NCBI GenBank assembly: GCA_023053575.1 | Contig: JAKZAP010000003.1 | Span: 4,564,561-4,628,560 of the forward strand | Length of the DNA: 64,000 nt | Direction of reading: 5' to 3' | DNA from: Branchinecta lynchi | Lineage: Eukaryota; Arthropoda; Branchiopoda; Anostraca; Branchinectidae | Notes under the pieces: model-generated | What the model saw: the letters and a program-made list of their open reading frames with translations, nothing else | Database searches by the model: none | What the model was told of the DNA's origin: nothing | Program-made: the position numbers and the translations under genes | Part shown: positions 1 to 12,200 of the stretch, piece after piece | Layout: every line of letters starts with the position of its first letter | How positions within the stretch are numbered: the first letter of the stretch is position 1

Positions 1-1100
1 GGCGACAATATTGAGTAAGTTGTTGGAAAAATGTCTGATCCATAAAATTGGTGGTTGGTTTCACACTTCGGATTTAAGCCTTCGCATAGTGTCGACTTGG
101 CCATTTTTGTGCTAAAGGTGATTGTGGAGTATTTTTGGTTATATTCTTCACCTATTTTTCATGTTTCATAGACTCTGCTAAGGCCTTTGACAGGGTGAAC
201 CATGGTAAAATTCTGAAAATTTTACTTCAAAGAGGAGTCGCACCTCAGTTTGTAAAGCTCCTGTGTTTCTGGTTTAGAACGCAGGAGTTCAGAGTGAGAT
301 GGGGAAGTGCAGTTAGTGATAGTTTCGGCTTGTCAACGGCCTTAGGCAGGGTGGTGTGCTGTTCCCCTTGTTATATGTGGTGTATCTAGATGAGTTAAGT
401 GCTAGGTTAGTACCTACTGGTGTCGGATGTTATATTAGCTGTACTTGTGTAAACCACATCATATTCGCAGATGATAATGTGGTGCTAGCACCTACTGTTT
501 TTGCACTGAACAGGCTTCTTGCTGTTTGCGCCCAGTATGCGACAGAGTTTGATACTCTGTATAATACTAAGAAGTCACTTACAATATTTTTTTCCCTGTT
601 GGGTGCCATCTCCCCAAGTTGCATGTGAAACTGTCTGGTAGAATACTTGAGTATGTCCCTAAGTTTCGATACCTGGTATTTACTGTGACTGAACGTCTAC
701 GAGATGATGAATGTTTACAACTGCTTGCGGATAGTCTTTGCAAGTGTGGAAATGTTCTGATTTGGAAGTTCAGTCACGTTGATTTGAATATCAAAGTGCG
801 TCTTTTTAAGACTTACTGTACCCAATTTTGTGCAGTGTCCCTTGTTACGAACCACACGGCTCCTGCTATGCGTAATCAAGAAGCTTGTTGCAATCGTATA
901 TTTCGACGGCGAGCACGAGTGGAGTTCAGAGCAAGTATAAGCCAGGCGCTACTGCGTTATCATTACTGCACATTTCCTGAAATAGAGAGGGCGGCAAAAT
1001 CTCGATATGTTGTACGTGCTATAAAGTGAGAAATCAGCCTTGTAGCTATTGCAGCTAACTTCATTGCCTGCCTACGTGGCAGAAGCTACTTCTACTACGA
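1..1100 (+). pseudogene. decayed LINE reverse transcriptase, 5' end outside window
   Basis: Frameshifted pieces run LATILSKLLEKCLIHKIGG (about 5-55), DSAKAFDRVNHGKILKIL (about 170), FADDNVVLAPTVFALNRLL (about 465) and YLVFTVTERLRDDECLQLLA to about 1026. They align in order with the ORF2 of the LINE at 22.6-26.5 kb, here on the opposite strand. The motif B region and FADD-type site are altered, and the frame breaks at least three times. Confidence 0.8.
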
Positions 1101-1129
1101 TAGATGTAGTTTACCGGTGTTGTTATGTA

Positions 1130-3013
1130 TTGTAATGGCTTTAAAATTTATTGATCGAAGCATTATATACTTTCTTGACATAACTAGATCATATCGGGGC
1201 TCTTTGGGGGGGGGGGGGGGAGGGGTTTTCCCGGACTTCCGGTGATCCCGACTTCCAGATGTGCTAAGGAGGATAAAACTTGGCAGGCATATTAATTACC
1301 CGACGAAATAGACTTAACGACCCGACACAATACCCTAGGAAGACTTCCGCACCTGGAGCCGACAATTTTTCGAGGAGTTGAGGGAGGGGGAATCCGGAAA
1401 TTACTAAATTCCGTAGGTTGCGAACAAATGGTTCGATTCAGGTGAAACTTTATGGGTGATAAGAACTGACATCAAAATATTAAGTAGGAACTAGTCACTT
1501 CCCCGGCCTGATCATCGTGGGGGGAGTGGAGGGAGGGGTAATCCAGAATCTTGAGGTATTTATAACATTTTAACGGGTGATCGAATCTTAATGAAACTTG
1601 ATATTTGGAAAGACCTCGTGGTTCAAACGACCCACTTCAAATCTGAACTGGATCCGATGACTTTGGCGGGAGTTAAAGGGGTGAGCCGGAAATCTTGGGA
1701 AAAGATTAGAATGAAGGGATCGGGATGAAACTTCGTGGGAAGAACAAGCACATGTGCTAGACACATCATTGACATAACCGGACCCGATTCGGGCACTGTG
1801 GTTGGAGTTGGGGAGGGGGGGATTCTGATGATCCAGCGAGTTCGGTAATTCCTGATGTAATATATATGACGAAACTCGGCAGGAATATGAGGGATTCGAG
1901 TAGACCGACACGAAAATAGTCGTTTGCACGATTCGAACATCGTGGGGGGGGGGGGGGTAGAGGGTTGGGGAACCCGGAATCTAGTGGCATTTATACTTTT
2001 GAATGGGCGATCGGATTTGAATGAAACTTAATGGCAAATGGAAAAAGCTGTTGTCTCAGATGTTCCATGTCAAGTCCGGGGGTTGGAATGGGGCGCCGGA
2101 TTTTTTGTGAAACACTTATTGTGTCAAGGGATCGGGATGGAATTCGGTGGGAAGAACAAGCATAAGCATTAGATACTTTCTTCGACGGAACCAGATCATG
2201 TCAGGGCTCTTTGAGGGGGGGGGGGGAGTTAGAGTGGATTTCCCAGAGTTCCGGTGATCGCGAGATAGAATACTTCCAGACGTGCTAAGGACGATAAAAC
2301 TAGGCAGGCATATTAGTGACCAAAATAGACTTAAGGACCCGACACAATGCCCTACGAAGACTTCCGTTCCTGGATCCGACCATTTTTCGTGGAGTAGAGG
2401 CAGGGGGAATCCGGAAACTACTGATGTCCGTAGGTTGCGAAAAAATGGTCCGATTCAAGTAAAACTTTGTGGCTGATAAAAACTGATGACCTAAATATGC
2501 AAGCATGTGTACGAACCCATGCGGCTATGGCTGGGGGGGGGGGGGGGGTCCGGAAACTTTGTGACATGCATAAAAACTAAACGGATGGGCAGAATGGAAT
2601 GCAACTTGGGCAGTACAATCCGGCCTAGATTTGTCATTTGGCGTCCGAACCGGATCCGACCAAGGTAGGATGAGGATGAAGCAGGAACCAAGAATTTGCT
2701 GATATGCTCCGACTCGAGTTAAACTTGATGGACGGGGAGAAGAGATGTTAATATGTGTCCGAGTCGTATTCGGACGCAGTAGGGGGAGTCCTGGAAATGT
2801 TGTGGCTCGCATAGGAGTTGAAGGAGTGAAGTGATATGAATGAAACTTGGAAAATAGAGAGATTGTCTTCCTTAGATGACATATTCAGGGTCTGGACCGG
2901 ATCCGAGCACGGTGGGGAGGGGTACCGAATTTCCAGAAAAATGTTCAGATTCACTTCTCGCTTCTCACAAATTACTCGTAACAAGTGCCATATGAGCTCG
3001 TAGCTCTCGTTAT
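1130..3013 (+). mobile_element. same tandem-repeat family, right-half copy with 3' hairpin
   Basis: Repeated units with GATCGGGATG..., GGCAGGCATATTA and G runs match 57.4-58.8 kb, and the segment ends AACAAGTGCCATATGAGCTC followed by GTAGCTCTCGTT at about 3013. The left half with TTCCGG units is absent. Several units are duplicated within (about 1195-1500 and 2190-2500). Confidence 0.6.
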
Positions 3014-4480
3014 TTTTTCTTTGCTCAAATTATGTTGATATGTAGAACAGGAATATTTGATCTCAAATCTCGTCTCGGGTTGACGGTGCCATGCAGGAAG
3101 GGATGGGTTTGTATCAGGCAAAAGCTTAAGATTTGATCAGGACTAAGATGTGGATGATAATTGTCGCCATTCTGTCGTCGACGATCAGTTAAGCCGTGAA
3201 AAGGGATCAGGGGGTCCATGGTTCCAACCGCAGAGCCCCATCAAATCCCGCCAAACTTTTGGGGTAGGATGCGTAAACACAAGCTGTGGCAATTCAGGTG
3301 GAAACATAATTACTCCTTGTATGTGTTTCAATGTCATAACCCGTACAAGAAAGCGTAAGGAAACAATAGACAAAACATGATATAATCTCGAATTAGAATA
3401 CAAAAAAGTGCAAATCACCACGGAAATCCGTCACAAAATAAGGACAAAAAAGTTGCAAAGATTCTTCCAACAGGACCGCAGAAATACAGTAGAGATATAC
3501 TTCTTTGAATGTCACCCAACTCGGAACGCCACGGAAAAATATGATGAAATTCAAACCTGACAAATATTCAGTGCAAACAGTAGCTTAAGTAAAAATGAAG
3601 TGAAACAAAAGCCATTTACTACTAATTCGCTAGAATCTTTTACTATTTTTACTAAGTTGCTTTTGCTCCCTCATGTTCTGCAACAGTTTTGCATTACTGT
3701 CCTAATAGTAAGAAGTATCCCAACAAAAGAAACAGAATAATAAAAAATAAACGAGAGACGAAATTATATGAAACTGAGTTAATTCTTCGTGTCAAAAGGC
3801 TCTTAGCGGGTCGCATTCGACGGTTTAGGCGCAAAAAACAGAACCGAGGCCGTCCAAAATATAAAGAAGTGTTCAGAGAAGTATATCTCCCATATAGCTT
3901 CGAAGTTCACAGAAAGCTTCCGAATACAAATAAAAACAGAATAATACTTCAGACTGGAATGACCAAACACTCACGGGCTTGTTTTCTACCCTTTGTGAAT
4001 TTCGAGGTTAGAAACTGACCCGGTTTCTCTCCCTTCTATCATGTTCAGTTGATCCCCCATATCTGTTCTACTAACAACCAATAATCCAACAGGACAACTG
4101 CCATCTTCACAGTACTTCATGCAAAATTCCAAACACGAGAACCGTGAGACAAAAATAACAGAATATTCCACCGCCGGTGTCAAGAAAAAAAACGTAATAC
4201 AAAATCACAAGTCATTTATAGTCGAATAGGCAACCTGCATTTGGCCTATAGCAAGAACAAATAATCCAACAGAACCTCCATCTTTGGTCCCATGCAGCGA
4301 CTACGAATACCCTGATAAAACTGAGCGGAGCTAGAGGTACTTGCTGTGAGATTTAGGTTAATACTTGTCAACTTCCCTCTTTGCCGCTGTACATACCAGA
4401 CGAATAAACATAGGATGCTTCCAGGGGTGGAAAACCCAGTCTGCAAAGAGTTAGACGTGAAGTCCCACTGGTAGACAACC
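3014..4480. other. no gene recognised
   Basis: AT-rich sequence with a short basic open frame (3689-4018, RRFRRKKQNRGRPKYKEVF) that I do not recognise and that has no splice or family support. AATCCAACAG(A/G)AC is repeated at about 4081 and 4261, hinting at a decayed repeat. Confidence 0.4.
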
Positions 4481-4611
4481 AATCAGGTATAAAGGACGAC
4501 TCAGACGGCGTTCGTATTCTTCTGCGGGATTCTACTGGGATACTGCTGTTAGTAGAGGTAACAAATTATGATGTTCTGCATGGCTGAAATAAAGATTAAT
4601 AATAATAATAG
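4480..4611 (+). mobile_element. LINE 3' end with (TAA)n tail
   Basis: GGCTGAAATAAAGATTAATAA followed by TAATAATAG matches the 3' end of the minus-strand LINE at about 22.5 kb. Nothing coding is recognisable upstream, so this is a severely 5'-truncated copy; its left limit is uncertain. Confidence 0.5.
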
Positions 4612-4807
4612 CTCCTAGTCCGATTGTTTGCATCTGGTGTGGTTTCAGAATAATTCAACTAGGTATAGTAGTATTACAGAGATAGGGAGTGATTATTTCT
4701 TCTTGCCTATAGGCTACATCGAAATCAGGGATTAGTGGCAGATCGAATAACGCAAGCTTGTGCTCAGGTGAGAACAAGGCTGTCCATGTTACCCTCTGAT
4801 AACGCCC

Positions 4808-5103
4808 CAGGGGCGGATCCAGCCTTTCGTTCTAGGGGGGGCGATTCTTACCGAAAAGATTGGGGGTAGTGTCCTTTTTGTCGGCCACAAGGCTGATTTT
4901 TTTTCGCGTTTTAAGTGTCCCTGTTTACAAGACTGTTTACAAGAAAAATTCAAGCTCCTGGCTCCACTTGTAAAAAGATTTTACAGTAATTAGAACATGC
5001 GTTAATGCAGACTTTCGTAAGTGCAGTAAAACGAAACAAAAAATTACAGCCCGTCTAGGCGGGGCGATCGCCCCCCTCGCCCCCCCCTCTGGATCCGCCC
5101 CTG
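4808..5103. mobile_element. hAT-type MITE with 8-bp target duplication
   Basis: 296-bp element with terminal inverted repeats CAGGGGCGGATCCAG and CTGGATCCGCCCCTG, flanked by the direct repeat TAACGCCC at 4800-4807 and 5104-5111. The 8-bp TSD and CAGGGGCG end are hallmarks of hAT. No transposase is encoded. TSD identity indicates a rather recent insertion. Confidence 0.9.
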
Positions 5104-5285
5104 TAACGCCCTCAAACTAAGGCAATACGTTATTAATCCTCTTTACTGTAGATTAAGTAGGCTACTGTGTATGCTTAGTCAGCTGCTTTGTGTTCGTGTA
5201 CTCATTGTATTCATTCACTCACTCTTCAGTTCTAAAGGAATCCAATAAATAATAGTAATATATAATAGCAGCACAGGTATGAACA

Positions 5286-5470
5286 TTTTAGAAGTAGTGA
5301 ACTGAAAGACAAAAATGCTCCTCAGCCGGGATGTGAACCCAGGACCCTCTGCTTACAAGGCACTCTTACCATTTGAGCTATCGAGGCGCTTGTGAACAGA
5401 TTTCGCAAACCACTATAATAGTCTGGTAGAAGCCGGCCATAGGAACAGTGATCCCGCCCGAAGGTAAATT
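5286..5470 (-). repeat. tRNA-like (SINE-type) repeat, copy 1
   Basis: On the minus strand it has a tRNA A box (ATAGCTCAAATGGTAAGAGT) and B box (GGGTTCACATCCC) at normal spacing, then ...GTCTTTCAGTTCACTACTTC. Flanking conserved sequence (GCAAACCACTATAAT) is shared with the copy at 38.2 kb. It does not form a clean tRNA (acceptor stem absent), so it is a retroposed repeat. Confidence 0.65.
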
Positions 5471-5853
5471 CATCTAACCAGTTATGGAGTCCTAGACTTC
5501 TAAATTATATTCGAAAAAACTGTTTGTTGTTTATTTGTCACGGTACAAGTCCTTTGTGTAAAGTGCAATCTATGTATTACAGGTATGAAGTATGCCGTTC
5601 CAGAAAAGAAGTCCCCGGTAACTTTTTTTTTTTTTTTCCAAGATAATGTGTTTCCCCCAGATGGCCAATTTATTCCCCCCTCTCCTCCCGTCTTCTTTGC
5701 GTCGGCCCTAGAGGATACTGGCAATCACTTTTCTCCACATCCTTCTAATTCTTCTGCCCAACTTTTACGTAGTATCATCCCATCATTTTTTTCTAGTCGT
5801 ATCTTTTAAGTGTATTAGTTAATTTGTTTCGGGTCCGTGTATTTCGCAAGTAT

Positions 5854-5859
5854 TTTATT
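5854..5859 (-). promoter_or_regulatory. possible UBR7 polyadenylation signal
   Basis: AATAAA on the minus strand, about 195 nt downstream of the UBR7 stop. Nearby plus-strand sequence also resembles a LINE 3' end (AATAAACTTGATTGATG at about 5887), so the region is of mixed origin. Confidence 0.35.
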
Positions 5860-6052
5860 CCACTCCTAGCTGTAAGCTATTTGGATAATAAACTTGATTG
5901 ATGAAAACGATTTTGGCACTCAACCTGGTTGCATGATACGATTAGAAGACGGCAGTTCCCCTGATAAATTATCGGTTTCTGGTCCAGCCTCAATTTCCGA
6001 CTGAAAGACTATAGCGGAAGAAAACTCGACTCGATATGGAACAAATTCGCCT

Positions 6053-6216
6053 CTATCGGCAAGATGAAGGAACCACGACGTCAGAATCCAAACGCCTTCT
6101 TTTCTTCTCACGCAGCTCGTCGAAGAATCGATGAATATCGTCCTCCGAGACGACTCGCTTTTGTTCGGCGAATTGTTTCAAGTAGTCGACGAGATCCGTT
6201 TTCAGAGAATTGTACT
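6053..6216 (-). CDS. UBR7: UBR7 terminal coding exon
   Basis: Last coding exon, acceptor TTTTCTTATAG, stop TAG at 6055-6053. The first two bases complete a Glu codon with the G left by the previous exon, giving LHE-YNSLKTDLVDYLKQF, then VVSEDDIHRFFDEL and REKKRRRLD. This follows the family tail (EYN-LKTEL-DYL, basic KKRRR cluster). A plus-strand TTTATT at 5854-5859 would read as AATAAA on the gene strand about 200 nt past the stop. Confidence 0.92.
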
Positions 6217-9200
6217 CTATAAGAAAAATTTTCTCATCACTCCCGAGTCTCTCCTTTTCTTAGTTTAGTTAAGTAAAAAATAACCTGATGTGATTACATC
6301 CGTGTGAGCTCGCCTTTAGCAACATTTACGAAATATTACAAGTTAATCTGTTAAGACAATTAATCTTCAGAAAAAACAAGATGATTGCTACGAAAAGTTT
6401 TTTTTTTTAATTTACCTTGTGCTTGGAATTTGACCTATAAGAATTTTCCATCATTTCTGCCATCCTGTCAGAAGAGGCCAAAATATAAACAAGCAAACAA
6501 TGTTTTCAACGGACGTCAGCTACAATTCTTCATCAGCGATTCTATCAATTTTTTGTTTTGTTTTGTTGTTAACGTTACAAGTTAACCTGTTAAGACAATT
6601 AATCGTCGAAAAACTAAGATGATAGCTGTGGAATTTTTTTATTTTTTATTTACCTTGTACTTTGAATTTGACCTGTAGGAATTTTCATCATTTCTGCTAT
6701 CCTGTCAGAGGAGGCCAAAATAAAAACAAACTTTGGAGAATTCTATAAGAAAATACGTTCCTTTTTTTAAGTTACAAGTTAATCTGTTAAGACAACTAAT
6801 CTTCGAAAAATCTAGATGATAGCTGTGAAAAGTTTTTTTTTTTAAATTTAACTCTTGCTCTGAATTTGACCTTTGGGAATTTTTCATCATTAGCCGTAAC
6901 TGGCTTCACTAATCGTCCCTGATCGTTCCACCCATTTTTATTTCTAAGCTTTCGAACTTATTTTATCATTTTATCTCCACTACGTCACTACACTGTTTTT
7001 TGCCTTGGCTTATCTTCAAAGTAGATCAGACTCCCGCTGCTTCCGACGACCTCACAGGTCAGAGAGGACGTTAGTATTGCTGATGACGTTAATATGACGT
7101 TAGTAAAGCTTCCGGATTTCTGATTCATTCTCAAACTAGGCTTGAGATGTTAAAAAGGGGGGTGTTGGTGGGTGTAGTTCGACCTCTTTATTGTATGTAT
7201 AGACACCACCGGGCAGGGGCGTTACTAGCCAAAATGTTTGGAGGGGGGGGGGGGGGAGGTATTTACCGACTGGTTGGTAATTTTTACAGAACGCTTTTGC
7301 AGAAAAAACGACTGTTTTTAAGAAAAAATAACTAATTTAAGAAAAAATACTGTTTTTAAGAAAAAATTACTGTTTTGAAAAAAAAAATACTGTCGCGGCG
7401 GCACTTTGCGCCGACTCGGCTAATTTTTTTTTTTACCAACTGGCCGACAACATGCGGGGAAGGGGGCGTCCCCAACCTCTCAACCCATACGAGAACCACT
7501 GCCTCTGGTACGTTTAAACATTGGCTCTTCGTTCCTTCCCTCAAAGCTTAAATTAAAGTAAAGTTAATATACCCCCCTCCCTCTCTTTCTAGCTAGGATT
7601 AAGAGTAATAACTAGGGCCAACCTCCTGGAACAGTCCCACCCCTGCTCTTAACAGGGGCAGAAGCAGTCTGTCTTCTCTCCCCTCTCTCCTCTCGACTCA
7701 CTCTATCGACCCGGGCATACTCGTTGACATAGTCCTTCAGAACTTCGCGTTCATCTCAGGATTAAAGGAACAGAAAACTTGACTCGGGGAGCTAGCTGTC
7801 ATACCAAGAATGTACCCTGAGTCGATATTGAGAGTAAGAGAAATTCTCGTTACGACCATTGCAGTTTCCGGTCAGTTCCCGAGAATTCGACTTTTGAGTT
7901 TGTAGAAAAAAAAGCAAAAAGTTTGTGTGCCGGGAGTAGGAATTGAACGCACGACCTCTTGACTACTGTCCCGATACTATGGCCGAAACACGGCCAAAGG
8001 CGAACTTTTACAGTGCAGAAGTGCATAATTACAGTGCATAAGGGGCAAGGGCCTGCCAGCTAGCTTTGGGAACACTAAGGAGGGGTTTTGAGATAACAAA
8101 GAAACGGGGTCCTGTCGACAATAAGTCCCTGTATCTTTATCTAAGCCCCCCAGGTCGGTTTGATGGCCGAAAGTTGCGTAGTCAAGTTTTCTGTGACTTT
8201 AAGCAAGGGACCCAAGGTTCCTTCTGCTAATTTGACCTTTTTGGCAGAGAGGACTCAGTGAATGTTAGATGCAGCTATTCTGAGGGAAATTACGCACACT
8301 ATTTTGATTATACCGTGAAACAGCAAAAAGAAAATTCCATTGCTGTGAATTAGACTTCATAACAATTTTAACATATGGGGCACCGCGAAATTCCAGAACC
8401 AGCCTTAACAGATCCATTTGTTGATTACCGAAGCTGAAAATACCCTAGCTAGTACGTATTTTATCGAGTTTTCGGTAGGTTTTACCGCACTAAAATTTAT
8501 GGAATCCACAAAGCCTGCCGCTTCAGAATTAATTCATGTCAAAAATACATTTTTGACCACTAATCTCCCAGAAATATAAAAATTCGCGTCTGTTCGTGCA
8601 TTCCCCAAATTTTATCGCATTTTGGTTGGAGGATACCGCAAAAAAACCGCGTTTTGACGAGACTGGCACAGCGAAGCGGTGATGGTCGAGTGGCAACACT
8701 GGAGTCAGTCGCCGTTCTCCAAAGCAGATCGGTTAACTCACTTCGGTGACGCCAACCTCCTTTCTCCGCGGGCTTGGGCAGAAAGGACAAAGGGCTTGGT
8801 AAAAAAAAAAAAAACACAAAAGAGCAGTTAAAAAAAAATAAACCAAGGCCTTGATAGCTAAGTAGAAAAAAAAGCGACTAATGACTCACCATGAAGGACC
8901 TCAATCTGCTGCACTCTATCCATTGACGAGAGAGCCTGCATTCCCTGATCATATTCAGAAAGCCGACTTTCGCGGCCTCTCACTTCATAACTTTTCACTT
9001 CATCTTCCGGGTCCAGAAGAAATTCAAGTTTGCCATAGATGGCCTTACAGTCGCTGCAGCGGCACAGATTATCTCGCCAGTGGCCGGGGAAGAATACGGC
9101 GCCGGATTTCCAACAGGATTCTTTCGGTTGCGGAGGAGGCTTCATACAGGTAGCACTCACGTCCACCTCACTGGTGCTTCCAACTGAAAAAATAAGGTTT

Positions 9201-12200
9201 CACCTTCATATTTACATATACATATAATACATGTGTGTGTGTGCTTATTTACCCATAGTAATACACACTACACAGGTACATGAGGCTACTTTTCCGGTTG
9301 TAGGAATAAGCTTCCTACGTTGTTCACTTCACCCAAAGGCACTGTCCTAGCGTAAGGACTGTCGGCTCTACTCCAGCTCAGAAAGGCCTAGTCTCATTAG
9401 AAGGACTATACAAAGTCCATCTCCGAGGATTCTTATCACTCTGGCTAAGGACTCGGTCTAGAGAGTAGACAAAGAGATTACGGTGTTGCAGCACTTGCAG
9501 CCTGTAGGCTTTAGGGTTTCAAGACACTGTGTCCTGCCACTGCTCTGCTGAGAATCAAAGTGGAGTTCTCGACAGTAATGACCAAGTTCATCATCAATCA
9601 ATATCAGGTTCTGTTTAATACAAACCGAAATAAAATATAAAACGCCAATTTGGCAGAGGGTGGTCTTCAGGCAAAATGGCTGAGAGTGTGCGCTCTGCTT
9701 TTAACAAATCACCCAGGGCTTTGGCTGATTTAAGCCTATGTCTAGGCGCGTTGACTTGAAGCAAAAACACCGAAAAATTCGCACGCCGTTTTTTGCAAAC
9801 AATCATCATTAGCATGATACGCATCGAAAATAGCGAAACACGGCAAGTGTAAAAGTACCATTAGGGGGGTCAAATGTACGGTATGAAATTCGAGTCTTCG
9901 AGTCTGAGGAGGGACGGGGGGGGGGGCCTACAGAAATAGGCTGCACTAATATTATAGGTCCAAAGAGTTTTCATCTAAATCTTCACTTTCTCGAAGATTT
10001 GTTGCAGCTACAATCCTAACATGGCACTCGCGTACGATGAACGTTTGAACCTACTAACCTCTGCTTCCATAGTAAAGTTGTAGGAGATCCGATTTACCAA
10101 AGCAGGCTTGACAGATCATTTCTTCATAATCATCATCAGCTGGGATGACTGCGTCGGAATGCTAGAGAAAGATTCAGATTTTATAATGTAGCCTATAGAT
10201 TCCAAACTTTAAATACGACTGACAGCAGGGACTTGTGAGAATCACGTGGATGTGCATCCTTAAGCATTATTCAAATGAGTGATATAAGGTGTAATACAGC
10301 ATATATATATTCTTCTTTTCCTCCGCGCGCGGTGTAATAAGCTGTATAAGGAGAATAGACCTGGTTCAATCAGATCGCTTGGCTGGGCTCCCCTAGCGGA
10401 CCAAGTAAGAGCAGATCCGGTAGGGTTGCCAGGGGGCAACTAGGGATAATGGACACACGAAGTTGAGTTTTCACGCATGTTTTAGTGAATAAGTGATGTA
10501 TAACGAGACTGTCGGACTCAGCTGTATTCGGTTCAATTTCACACTATACCCTTTCGTTTCAAATACTTCATACAGACATTACGTTACTTCACACAGACCA
10601 AATTGACATAAAGGCTATTTCGGAAGGAGAGATTGCTTACCTTTACCTTTGATGCTTACCTTTGCATGTAACCAGTCTTCACAGACTATGCATTGTATCA
10701 TCACATCATCATCACCTTCTGGGTCTGGGTAAGGTCGGCTACACGTGCAGTAATTGCCGTCAAAGTTGTGATTGTATTGATTCTTCTCATTTCTGGCGTC
10801 TTTGATCTACAAAAGCCTTCAAGTCATTTGATAATCAAGCAAATTTTGTCAAAACAATGAAACATCAGTTTATACACCAGCTGCAGCTCATCAGTGGAAC
10901 AGTTCAGAGATAGACGAATCCGACCATGAAAGGAGTCAAATCCGAATCTAGGGCTAGGATTCGAATCCGACCTTCATAAAATCAAATCATATAAACCACA
11001 TAGGTTACAGTTTTAGCCAGAGTTGACAAAAAAGCATTGATGCCTAAGGCAATGAGACAGTTAATTGGAGGATGTAAACATATTTATTATTGCTTGTTAT
11101 AGAATGGTTTTCCTCTTGGCAACCAGCAACGAACTTGGGGCTCGTTAAACACAATACCTTAAGCACCGATCTAGTTGGGAAATTGGATGTGTTGTGAACA
11201 AGCAGAAAACGCTTAAAGCGCGACAAATAAATGTGTAGGGGTGGGTTGAAGGTCCTAGACTTTTTAGTTTTAACTACCATCTTAAAGTTTAACCGAATAG
11301 GTATGAGGTAGTAACATATCACTTATTCACTTAAATATTCTTGAAAACCCGATAATCAAATCGAATCAAATCGTTTATTGACACACCAACTTCATAGCTT
11401 TCTTCGTCAGAAGATGCTAAATTACGCTGGTCATACAGTAATAAAACAAAAATATTACATTAATTTTCACTTCGTTTCTCCGTTATCCACGGATAGTCGA
11501 TTTCTTAGAATGAACTTATTCTTTCGGATTTGTGGTACCTCTATGTGCTTGACCCTCTACGCTTGAAATATTTACCAACTAGAAATGTAATCCATTGCCG
11601 AAATATAAATAAAAATATCAGATTCATTGCAAGACATATCCTAAAATCATTTTCCTACTTATCTACAGGCGTAGCTTCTCCGATGTCGCATTTTTAGCCC
11701 TGGAAATGTAGGCTTTTGTTTAAATTCAAAGTCTCCGCGTCTGGATGAATTTTGTTTTTTCATGCAAGCAGCGCACACTATGAAAGTTACCCGTACAAAA
11801 TCCGTATACAAAATCCCTTTGATGTGTCAAAATATTTCAGTACTCAAATATCAGAATGAAAAATAAGCTGCCTTTTCAGCAAAACTTTAACGGGCCTATC
11901 TTTTGTTGTGTGTAACACATAACAGAAGTCAGAACACAACACCTATTCTAAGAGTTTCTGCAGAGATGGTAATTACCGAGAATTTCCGGTAAAACTTCGG
12001 AAGATTTCCGGTAAAATCCTGAAGCCGCCCCACCCCCCTCCAACAGGAAGGTGTCGAGACACCCCTGACTATGACAACATAAGGCCTGATGATGTTCTCA
12101 TCTTCAACGGTCTCAAAGGACAGAGCTTGAAACTGCGTGGTGAAAAATTTCGAAAAGACAGTGGAAAATGGAGCTTCATAAAATAAAATAGTTAAAGTTT

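Noticed and set aside
3689..4018. Basic 109-residue ORF as a gene
   Set aside because: No recognisable family, no splice support, no neighbouring exon of similar quality; composition suggests an AT-rich chance ORF.
5300..5400. Functional tRNA gene on the minus strand
   Set aside because: A and B boxes are present but the acceptor and anticodon stems do not pair, and the same sequence recurs at 38.2 kb with shared flanks, so it is a repeat.
7920..7990. tRNA gene
   Set aside because: Only a reversed T-arm/B-box-like stretch is seen; no A box and no acceptor stem.
8560..8817. Minus-strand 85-residue ORF as an extra UBR7 exon
   Set aside because: The exon ending at 8890 joins in phase with the exon at 6216 to give the expected LHE-YNSLKTDL sequence, leaving no room for it, and it lacks family motifs.
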